From positions 124,001 to 188,000 of the forward strand of contig NZ_JABMLK010000002.1 in NCBI RefSeq assembly GCF_013394855.1: a DNA stretch of 64,000 nt, read 5' to 3'. Both the position numbers and the translations under genes were made by a program. Below the pieces are notes generated by a model that was given only the letters and a program-made list of their open reading frames with translations, was not told the DNA's origin and ran no database searches. Below are positions 57,301-64,000 of the stretch, one piece after another. Position 1 is the first letter of the stretch; each line of letters begins with the position of its first letter. Source of the DNA: Limnobaculum xujianqingii (GTDB taxonomy: Bacteria > Pseudomonadota > Gammaproteobacteria > Enterobacterales > Enterobacteriaceae).

Positions 57301-58141
57301 AGCGCTGGGCCAAATTACCGGTCGTGACCACCGTCATCTGGCGCTGAATAAAGAAGATGAAAAAATCCGCTTCCGCGATATTCAGGCACAGCCGCGTAAG
57401 ATTATCTCCAGCCCAACCTGGTCGGGTCTGGAAGATGAACATGTTTCTTACAGTGCAGGCTACACCAACGTTCATGAGCTGATCCCGTGGCGCACCATCA
57501 GCGGCCGTCAGCAGCTGTATCAGGATCATGAATGGATGCGAGCCTTTGGTGAGAGCCTGCTGGTGTATCGCCCACCAATCGATACCCGTGCGGCTAAACC
57601 GTTACTTAACGCCAAACCGAATGGCTACCCGGAAAAAGCGCTGAACTTCCTGACACCGCATCAGAAGTGGGGCATTCACTCCACTTACAGCGATAACCTG
57701 CTGATGCTGACTCTGTCACGCGGTGGTCCGATTATTTGGATCAGCGAAGAGGATGCCAAATCGTTGGGTATTGAAGATAACGACTGGATTGAAGCCTTTA
57801 ACAGCAATGGTTCACTTAGCGCCAGAGCGGTGGTGAGTCAGCGTATTCCATCGGGCATGACCATGATGTACCACGCTCAGGAACGCATTATTAACCTGCC
57901 GGGTTCAGAGATTACCGGTCAGCGGGCGGGTATTCATAACTCGGTCACGCGGGTGAGTCCAAAACCAACCCATATGATTGGTGGCTATGCCCAACTGGCA
58001 TACGGCTTTAACTACTACGGTACCGTGGGTTCTAACCGTGATGAGTTTGTGGTGATTCGCAAAATGAAAAACATTAACTGGTTGGATGACGAAGGCCACG
58101 ATCAGGTTCAACAGGATACCAAACGGGAGAAAGCCCAATGA
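54377..58141 (+). CDS. narG: respiratory nitrate reductase A, alpha subunit
   Basis: 1,254 residues (E. coli 1,247). The molybdenum bis-MGD subunit reduces nitrate to nitrite on the cytoplasmic face. The FS0 cluster ligands His50, Cys54, Cys58 and Cys93 are seen in [13 protein letters not shown] and [10 protein letters not shown]. The molybdenum-ligand region [14 protein letters not shown] is intact, as are later molybdopterin-binding stretches ([42 protein letters not shown]). ATG 54377 follows GCAGGAGAG. It overlaps narH by four bases (ATGA), so translation is coupled. The gene is complete with no frame problems. Confidence 0.97.
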   Translation: [1254 protein letters not shown]

Positions 58142-59685
58142 AAATTCGTTCACAAGTCGGGATGGTGCTGAATCTGGACAAGTGTATCGGCTGCCATACC
58201 TGTTCAGTAACCTGTAAAAACGTCTGGACCAGCCGGGAAGGCATTGAGTATGGCTGGTTTAATAACGTAGAAACTCGCCCGGGAATTGGTTATCCCAACG
58301 ACTGGGAAGATCAAGAGAAGTGGAAAGGCGGCTGGATCCGTAAAATCAACGGCAAGCTGGTGCCGCGCATGGGGGGAAAAGTGGGCCTGTTAGCCAAAAT
58401 ATTTGCTAACCCCCATCTGCCTCAGTTAGATGAATATTACGAGCCGTTTGACTATGACTACCAGCATTTGCAAACCGCCAAAGAGGGCAAAGCACAGCCG
58501 GTTGCCCGTCCACGTTCGCTGATCACCGGTCAGCGCATGGATAAAATTGAAGGGAGTGCCAACTGGGGCGAACTGCTGGGCGGTGAGTTTGAAAAACGCG
58601 CCAAAGATCAGAACTTTGAAAATATGCAGAAGGAGATGTACGGCCAGTTCGAAAATACCTTCATGATGTATTTACCTCGGCTGTGCGAACACTGTCTGAA
58701 CCCTGCCTGTAGCGCAACCTGTCCGAGCGGTGCAATTTATAAGCGCGAGGAAGACGGCATTGTACTGATCGATCAGGATAAATGCCGGGGCTGGCGCATG
58801 TGCGTTACCGGCTGTCCGTACAAAAAAATCTACTTTAACTGGAAGAGCGGTAAGTCAGAGAAATGTACCTTCTGCTACCCGCGTATTGAGAGCGGTCAGC
58901 CAACGGTCTGTTCCGAAACCTGCGTAGGGCGTATTCGCTACCTTGGCGTGCTGCTGTATGACGCGGATATGATCGAAAAAGCGGCATCGGTAGAAGACGA
59001 AAAAGATCTGTATCAAAGCCAGTTGGATGTGTTCCTCGATCCTAACGATCCAAAAGTGATAGAGCAGGCGCTGAAAGATGGCATTCCTTTAAGCGTGATT
59101 GAAGCTGCTCAACAGTCACCGGTATATAAAATGGCGGTGGACTGGAAACTGGCTCTGCCGCTGCATCCGGAATACCGTACCTTACCCATGGTGTGGTATG
59201 TACCGCCGTTGTCGCCAATTCAGTCAGTTGCCGATGCTGGCTACCTGCCGCACACCGGCATCTTACCGGATGTTGAAAGCCTGCGTATTCCGGTGGAATA
59301 TCTGGCAAACCTGCTGACTGCCGGTGATACCAAGCCAGTGCTGCTGGCGCTGAAGCGCATGATGGCAATGCGCCACTATAAGCGCGCCGAAACCGTAGAA
59401 GGCCAAAAAGATCTGCGGGCACTGGAAGAAGTTGGGCTGACAGAGGCTCAGGCGCAGGAAATGTATCGTTATCTGGCGATTGCTAACTACGAAGATCGAT
59501 TTGTGATCCCATCCAGCCACCGTGAAATGGCGCGTGAAGCCTTCCCGGAAGCCAAAGGCTGCGGTTTCAGCTTTGGCGATGGTTGTCACGGTAGCGACAG
59601 CAAATTCAATTTGTTTAATACCAAACGTATTGCTTCGATTGACGTGACGGCGAAAACGCCAAAAGACGTGGGAGGACAGGAGTAA
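58138..59685 (+). CDS. narH: respiratory nitrate reductase A, beta (iron-sulfur) subunit
   Basis: 515 residues (E. coli 512). It carries electrons from NarI hemes to NarG through three [4Fe-4S] clusters and one [3Fe-4S] cluster. Cys clusters are visible: CIGCHTCSVTC (16-26), CEHCLNPACSATCP, then CRGWRMCVTGCPYKK, where Trp replaces a Cys to make the 3Fe-4S centre, and CTFCYPRIESGQPTVCSETC. The ATG overlaps the narG stop, and its own stop overlaps the narJ ATG (TAATG). Confidence 0.97.
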   Translation: MKIRSQVGMVLNLDKCIGCHTCSVTCKNVWTSREGIEYGWFNNVETRPGIGYPNDWEDQEKWKGGWIRKINGKLVPRMGGKVGLLAKIFANPHLPQLDEYYEPFDYDYQHLQTAKEGKAQPVARPRSLITGQRMDKIEGSANWGELLGGEFEKRAKDQNFENMQKEMYGQFENTFMMYLPRLCEHCLNPACSATCPSGAIYKREEDGIVLIDQDKCRGWRMCVTGCPYKKIYFNWKSGKSEKCTFCYPRIESGQPTVCSETCVGRIRYLGVLLYDADMIEKAASVEDEKDLYQSQLDVFLDPNDPKVIEQALKDGIPLSVIEAAQQSPVYKMAVDWKLALPLHPEYRTLPMVWYVPPLSPIQSVADAGYLPHTGILPDVESLRIPVEYLANLLTAGDTKPVLLALKRMMAMRHYKRAETVEGQKDLRALEEVGLTEAQAQEMYRYLAIANYEDRFVIPSSHREMAREAFPEAKGCGFSFGDGCHGSDSKFNLFNTKRIASIDVTAKTPKDVGGQE

Positions 59686-60422
59686 TGATCAGTTTAAAAA
59701 TACTCTCTTACTTGCTGGAGTACCCGGATCGGGCGCTGTGGCAGGGAGCAGATGAACTGCTTGCTGCGACCGCTGAAGCGGATGAACTAACTGCGGAGCA
59801 GAAAAGTACACTGGCGGCGCTGATCCACTGGCGTTGTCAGGGCAGCTTGCTGGATGCTCAGGAAGAGTACAGTAGCCTGTTCGATCGCGGCAGAGCAACA
59901 TCGCTATTGCTGTTTGAACATGTACACGGTGAATCGCGGGATCGCGGTCAGGCGATGGTGGATCTGCTGGATCAGTATAAGCAGGCCGGTTTACAAATTG
60001 ACAGCTGTGAACTGCCGGACCATTTACCACTGTTTCTTGAGTTTCTGTCGGTTTTAGATGAATCACAGGCACGTGGCTGGCTGCAGGATATTGCTGCCAT
60101 TCTTGCGCTGTTGGGAGCTCGTTTGCATGAACGCGATAGCGGCTATGCCGCGCTGTTCGATCTGTTAACCGATATCTCCGGTAGCGAAGCCCGTAGCGCA
60201 AACCTGAAAGAAACCGTTGCGGCAGAAGCCCGGGACGATACCCCACAAGCTCTTGATGCCGTATGGGAAGAGGAGCAGGTGAAATTTATTGATGCACAAA
60301 GTCAGAATGAGTGCGGTAATTCTGCACAGCAGGCTCACCAGCGGCGTTTTGCCGGTGCCGTTGCTCCGCAATATCTGAGTGTTGAATCAGCCTCGGCGCG
60401 AACCGGAGGAAACCCTGTATGA
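59685..60422 (+). CDS. narJ: nitrate reductase molybdenum cofactor assembly chaperone
   Basis: 245 residues (E. coli 236). It begins [15 protein letters not shown] and has [17 protein letters not shown] and [11 protein letters not shown], the conserved motifs of the NarJ/DmsD chaperone fold. It binds apo-NarG, allows cofactor insertion and membrane attachment, and is not part of the final enzyme. It is coupled to narH by TAATG and to narI by ATGA. Confidence 0.95.
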   Translation: MISLKILSYLLEYPDRALWQGADELLAATAEADELTAEQKSTLAALIHWRCQGSLLDAQEEYSSLFDRGRATSLLLFEHVHGESRDRGQAMVDLLDQYKQAGLQIDSCELPDHLPLFLEFLSVLDESQARGWLQDIAAILALLGARLHERDSGYAALFDLLTDISGSEARSANLKETVAAEARDDTPQALDAVWEEEQVKFIDAQSQNECGNSAQQAHQRRFAGAVAPQYLSVESASARTGGNPV

Positions 60423-61096
60423 ATTACGTGAACATGTTCTTTTTTGATATTTATCCTTATATGGCAGGCACTATCTTTCTGGTAGGCAGTTGGATCCGTT
60501 ATGACTATGGTCAGTACAGCTGGCGTGCCGGTTCTACCCAGATGCTGGATAAGAAAGGCATGCTGTGGGCATCGAACCTGTTCCATATTGGTATACTGGG
60601 GGTTTTTGCCGGTCACTTTCTCGGAATGTTAACACCGCACTGGATGTATGAATCATTTTTGCCGTTGGAAGTGAAACAGAAGATGGCGATGATTGGCGGT
60701 GGAACCTGCGGCTTGTTAATGCTGATTGGCGGCGTGGCATTGTTAAAGCGCCGTTTAACTAACCCACGGATTCGCGCTACCACCACTACCATGGATATTC
60801 TGGTGCTGACTCTGCTGTTGGTACAGGTAGCATTAGGTTTGCTGACTATCCCATTCTCTGCTCAACACATGGACGGCAGTGAAATGATGAAACTGGTGGG
60901 ATGGGCGCAAAGCGTGGTGACTTTCCACGGTGGTGCATCAGCCCATCTGGAAGGGGTAGCGCTGGTGTTTAAGATCCATTTAGTTTTGGGTATGACACTG
61001 TTTGTATTGTTCCCGTTCAGTCGTCTGGTTCATATCTGGAGTGTTCCGGTGGAATATTTAACCCGTCGCTACCAATTAGTGAGGAATCGTCACTAA
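60419..61096 (+). CDS. narI: respiratory nitrate reductase A, gamma (cytochrome b) subunit
   Basis: 225 residues, the same length as E. coli NarI, with five membrane segments and the histidines that bind two b hemes ([16 protein letters not shown] near the first pair; [24 protein letters not shown] near the second). It oxidises quinol at the periplasmic side and anchors NarGH to the membrane. It is the last gene of the coupled narGHJI operon and is followed by the terminator at 61166-61190. Confidence 0.96.
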   Translation: MNYVNMFFFDIYPYMAGTIFLVGSWIRYDYGQYSWRAGSTQMLDKKGMLWASNLFHIGILGVFAGHFLGMLTPHWMYESFLPLEVKQKMAMIGGGTCGLLMLIGGVALLKRRLTNPRIRATTTTMDILVLTLLLVQVALGLLTIPFSAQHMDGSEMMKLVGWAQSVVTFHGGASAHLEGVALVFKIHLVLGMTLFVLFPFSRLVHIWSVPVEYLTRRYQLVRNRH

Positions 61097-61165
61097 CAGA
61101 GAGGATTTTGGGCAATTGTCTCTATCCTGTTAGTTATTGGTTCAGTCATAATATCGCATCGTACA

Positions 61166-61190
61166 GACCCGGCTATTTGCCGGGTCATTT
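61166..61190 (+). terminator. rho-independent terminator after narI
   Basis: GACCCGGC (61166-61173) pairs with GCCGGGTC (61179-61186), loop TATTT, followed by ATTTATTT. The T-run is weak, so some read-through into the next small gene is possible. Confidence 0.7.
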
Positions 61191-61209
61191 ATTTCAGATA
61201 CACCACGTA

Positions 61210-61548
61210 ATGAATACAAATCCATTTGTCGCTCGTTGGGGGCGATCCGGTAATCTTTTGTGTCACGGCGAATGGCACATTACCTATCTTGAACATCCTT
61301 TTATTCTGCCGGAAAACCGAAGGGATAAAGACATGGGAACCTACGGCATCTATTACATTATTGACCCGGAAAACCAGCTGTTTGCCGAGGGGCGGGATGA
61401 AGATGACTGGATACTGGAAAACATAGACTGGCTGGCCGACAGTTTAGTGGATAACGGCCTGCCTATTGATGAAGAGCATGTTCGGTTTTTTTATCGGGCG
61501 ATTAACCCACAGGACTGGCGCTGTGGCAGCTGTGCCGGATGTATGTAA
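61210..61548 (+). CDS. small protein with C-terminal CxxCxxC tail, unrecognised
   Basis: 112 residues from ATG 61210, chosen because codon-like sequence and NPFVARWGRSG begin there; the ribosome binding site is poor, and an upstream start (61108) would overlap the terminator. The protein is acidic (GRDEDDWILENIDWLADSL) and ends WRCGSCAGCM, a compact CxxCxxC that could bind a metal or iron-sulfur cluster. I do not recognise the family. It lies just behind narGHJI and may be co-expressed by read-through. A link to nitrate reductase or metal cofactor handling is only a guess. Confidence 0.65.
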   Translation: MNTNPFVARWGRSGNLLCHGEWHITYLEHPFILPENRRDKDMGTYGIYYIIDPENQLFAEGRDEDDWILENIDWLADSLVDNGLPIDEEHVRFFYRAINPQDWRCGSCAGCM

Positions 61549-61642
61549 ATCTATTACCATGCCTGGCCTCTCTTCTGCCGGTGGGCAAACCCGTGAAGGT
61601 TGATTAAACCACTCTTTTGCCAAATTATAAATTAAAAATCTA

Positions 61643-61667
61643 AAAGGTACCCTTGGTGCCTTTTTTT
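61643..61667 (+). terminator. rho-independent terminator
   Basis: AAAGGTAC (61643-61650) pairs with GTGCCTTT (61656-61663), loop CCTTG, with a T-run to 61667. Confidence 0.9.
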
Positions 61668-62412
61668 AGTTCTTAATGTGTATTTAATTCTGTTTATTTA
61701 TTCTGGTTAATGACTTTGTTTAATGGTTGTCTGATATCTAAAATATTGTAATAGTTTATTTTGTTACTATTAATACTTATTGGTTATTAATCTTAAAGTG
61801 TTTTTCCTTTTTTCTGCATCATTTCTTGATTTTAATTTTTTTATTTTTTTGTCGACGCTTTCTTTCCTTTCAATATTTATCATCATTTTTTTATTTAAGT
61901 CGATCGATTATTTTGGCTTTTTATTATTAATCAATATTAAAATCTTTAGTAACTTTTTTTAGATTGATTTATCGAGTAATTCGTTGTTAAATCCATTTTG
62001 TTCGATCTATTGTGTTGGTTTTTTGTTCGATTTTAGTGCTGATGAATTTATTGTTTATGAACATTTTTTCTGATTAAGATATTTTATTATTTTCATGAAA
62101 TGCGTTGCTAATTTGTTTTTGTTGTATTGGTTTTTGGGCTTAATCATCAGTACTGAAGGGGTGTTGCGCTGTGCTGATGTAAAAGTTAACTACGCATTTT
62201 GGTATGTTGATAACCTTGATTTTTAGAGGGTTATTCAAACAATAAAAATTGATATGTTCATTTAATTTATCAGGCATTAAATATCATGACTGGCACGGTA
62301 ATTATAGTGATATGGCATTCAGCAGCGAAATGTAAAGAATAAACTAGTATGTGTTCAGTTCTCGCCTGAACGGTGGGGAACTGGCAAGTAAGGCAATTCA
62401 CGGGAGGTTTAT
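61668..62412. other. AT-rich intergenic region without a recognised gene
   Basis: About 745 bp, extremely T-rich. The only frame (61780-61962) codes for a Phe/Leu/Ile run with no ribosome binding site and is not accepted. Nothing else was found except the strong ribosome binding site (GGGAGG, 62402-62407) of the next gene. Confidence 0.5.
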
Positions 62413-62712
62413 ATGGTATGGGATGCATACAAATTAATGACGACACCGGAATGTAAATACTGCGGTCAAAAAGAACATATCCGTAAACATGGTAAAGGTA
62501 GTACAGGTGCACAGCGTTACCAATGTGTGGCCTGCGATAAAACATTTCAGCAGAAATACATTTATATCGCCTATCAACCGGAAGCGATGGAAGAGATTAT
62601 TGCTCGTTACCAGACAGGGGAATCTACTCAGCAAATTAGCGAACATATGAAAGCTAATATGAGTACGGTGAAACGCTGTCTGGGACAGGCGGATCTGCTT
62701 GAAAAAGTTTGA
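62413..62712 (+). CDS. stand-alone IS1 InsA-like zinc-finger/HTH protein
   Basis: 99 residues with a strong ribosome binding site. CKYCGQKEHIRKHGKGSTGAQRYQC and VACDKTFQQ match the zinc-finger head of IS1 InsA (CxxC...CxxC with GxQRYxC), and YIAYQPEAMEEIIARYQTGESTQQIS then MSTVKRCL is the HTH part. In IS1, InsA binds the terminal repeats and represses transcription, and needs InsB by frameshift for transposition. No InsB frame and no IS1-type ends are visible here, so this looks like a domesticated DNA-binding protein. It stands in a very AT-rich region upstream of a response regulator gene. Function not known. Confidence 0.7.
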   Translation: MVWDAYKLMTTPECKYCGQKEHIRKHGKGSTGAQRYQCVACDKTFQQKYIYIAYQPEAMEEIIARYQTGESTQQISEHMKANMSTVKRCLGQADLLEKV

Positions 62713-62780
62713 TCGATAGAAAAAAGAAACATCCCAATATCAATCATGTTTTCAGGCAACGGAAGGCTGATTGAAACAGT

Positions 62781-62811
62781 ATCGATAGGAAGACTCGTAC
62801 TTCCTGTCGAT
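62781..62811. terminator. hairpin downstream of the InsA-like gene
   Basis: ATCGATAGGAAG (62781-62792) pairs with CTTCCTGTCGAT (62800-62811), 12 bp with one G-U pair and a 7-nt loop. The tail is ATTTA rather than a full T-run. Confidence 0.5.
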
Positions 62812-63526
62812 ATTTATGCAGGAATAGCCCCTTAGTTAAAGAATGTTCTGTTCATATCAGGTTTTCATTACCTGCTTCTGATGGTTTCTCTACTTATACG
62901 CTAGCCAGTGTTATAAATCTCCCGCAAATATCACTTTTGAGTTTTCGTACTATAATTTGAATAACAATATGATTACGGTAGTTATAATTAATCATGTTAC
63001 TTTTTGAGTTAATTAAATCGAACATACTTTGAATTTTTAATCATTAATTCATAGCAATATATTCATTTCTATTTATTTGACACTATTTCTCCCTTTATTT
63101 GTTATAAAGGCATTTTCTTTTGATTTTATCGTACTTTCAAAATCATAAGATTTATTATCTTTTAATTTATGATGTTACAGAATAATTTTCTGAAAATATT
63201 CTATATGATTGATCTATTGTGTTGATGTATGTTTTTGGTTGTAGCGTTATTGGTTTTACCATCGATATAAGAATTTTTATTGTCTGAAATATAATTTTAA
63301 TTTCGTAAAAGGAGTTGATGGCTTTAGTGTTGAATAACCTGAGTCGGCATATAAATAAAGGGTAAATGACGTGGCGATAGGGAAAACTAAATCATTTTTT
63401 ATAGGTAAGGCGTTGCACATGCCTTAGGAATTAGACAGTGCAGCAATTATCAATTCACTGTTAGAATTATCATAATCGTTGGGTTGTATTATGAGTGGGA
63501 TTTTTGCGCTGAATAAGGATATGGCA
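62812..63526 (+). promoter_or_regulatory. AT-rich upstream region of the response regulator
   Basis: About 700 bp, very AT-rich, with no credible gene. AAGGA at 63515-63519 is the ribosome binding site for ATG 63527. The composition again suggests a silenced or strongly regulated promoter (inference). Confidence 0.35.
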
Positions 63527-64000
63527 ATGAGTACCTGGCTAATTGTTGACGATCACCCGGCAATCTGTTTTGCGGTTAAAGCAATTCTTGCTCCTTTGGG
63601 CGATAACACCATTATCAGTGCCACCGACGGCATAACCGCGCTGGCTCAGATAAAAGAGAAGCGACCGCAGTTGGTGATTTTGGATATCATGCTGAATAAG
63701 ATGGATGGCCTGCAAATTTTGCAGCATCTGCGTCAGTTAGAAAATCCGGGCAAAGTGATTATCTATACCAGTTTACCGGCAGAAACCTATGCCGAACGCG
63801 CATGGCGTGCCGGAGCCAGTGGCTTCTTTGGTAAAGATCAAGACATCAGTCAACTGGCCTCCATGTGCCAGTTGGTATTACAGGGCTATCACTGCTTCCC
63901 TGACTTTATGACCGAGTCTCTGCAGCGAGTCGTGGAGCCGGAAGAAAAAGATAAGCATGCACTGGCGCGCTTGTCCGATCGCGAATTAACCGTTTTACGC
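63527..64000 (+). CDS. FimZ/EvgA-like LuxR-type response regulator, 3' end cut by window
   Basis: 158 codons visible, running off the window. ATG 63527 is preferred over in-frame ATGs at 63491 and 63521 because AAGGA lies 7 bases before it and STWLIVDDHPAI then begins the receiver. Receiver residues are canonical: Asp9-Asp10, Asp53 in LVILDIMLN, a Thr in VIIYTSL and Lys in SGFFGKDQD. The HTH begins at the edge (ARLSDRELTVLR). Unlike the two regulators at 948 and 1590 it should be phosphorylated by a sensor kinase, likely encoded beyond the window. Confidence 0.85.
   Translation, partial: MSTWLIVDDHPAICFAVKAILAPLGDNTIISATDGITALAQIKEKRPQLVILDIMLNKMDGLQILQHLRQLENPGKVIIYTSLPAETYAERAWRAGASGFFGKDQDISQLASMCQLVLQGYHCFPDFMTESLQRVVEPEEKDKHALARLSDRELTVLR

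Noticed and set aside
61780..61962. 60-codon Phe/Leu-rich frame
   Set aside because: Arises from T-rich DNA, no ribosome binding site.
62413..62712. Complete IS1 element
   Set aside because: No InsB frame and no IS1-type terminal inverted repeats or target duplication seen.

Overview
The window looks like chromosomal DNA of a gammaproteobacterium of the order Enterobacterales. The evidence is a complete narXL / narK / narGHJI respiratory nitrate reductase locus in near-E. coli form, a MepH-type endopeptidase, type 1-like fimbrial subunits with LuxR-type regulators, an AtoDA/AtoB module and IprA-like regulators. Base composition is moderate (roughly 45-50% GC in genes), with AT-rich intergenic stretches. 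A Budvicia/Pragia/Limnobaculum-like genus is my best guess, but this is inference only. No rRNA, tRNA or CRISPR array was seen.

Layout. 1-2.2 kb: end of a fimbrial gene cluster with two LuxR-type regulators that have degenerate receivers. 2.5-4.8 kb: a mepH-like peptidoglycan endopeptidase and two tandem IprA-like regulators with nearly identical DNA-binding ends. 5.3-25.5 kb: a giant, repeat-rich autotransporter adhesin locus, in pieces because of a poly-G frameshift, an out-of-frame 8,778-bp block of repeats flanked by a 9-bp direct repeat, and an in-frame TAA just before the translocator barrel. 26.7-29.9 kb: a subtilisin-type autotransporter protease with an in-frame TAG after the protease domain. 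30.3-38.5 kb: small oxidoreductase and regulator genes (LysR/nitroreductase, an orphan cytochrome P450, SDR, cupin, a TAG-interrupted aldo/keto reductase, a frameshifted LysR, DUF6506, AraC). 38.9-40.3 kb: a NhaD/CitMHS_2-type membrane antiporter. 40.4-47.2 kb: a LysR-controlled catabolic operon (CitMHS transporter, AtuA/DUF1446 pair, AtoD-AtoA CoA transferase, AtoB thiolase). 47.3-48.6 kb: an orphan TerA-like protein. 48.8-61.1 kb: narL-narX divergent from narK, a truncated KilA-N gene, then narGHJI. 61.2-64 kb: a small Cys-tailed protein, a stand-alone IS1 InsA-like zinc-finger/HTH protein, and the start of a FimZ/EvgA-like response regulator cut by the window edge.

Two families of dispersed, highly structured, apparently non-coding repeats occur twice each: family 1 at 26014-26336 and 38638-38886, family 2 at 30096-30255 and 53828-53986. 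In both families paired positions change together between the copies and preserve the stems, so base-paired structure appears to be under selection. These are the strongest candidates here for an undescribed element.

The nar genes form a textbook anaerobic nitrate respiration unit. NarX/NarL senses nitrate and nitrite, NarK exchanges them across the membrane, and NarGHI with its chaperone NarJ reduces nitrate. FNR, NarL-like and IHF-like sites lie in front of narK and narG. The catabolic operon at 41.6-47.2 kb has the parts to import a carboxylate, activate it with CoA and cleave a 3-ketoacyl-CoA to acetyl-CoA; its substrate is not evident. Six frame-breaking lesions fall in four loci between 5 and 37 kb. 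Two of them are one-base shortages at G-tracts, so base-calling error must be excluded before biological conclusions are drawn.
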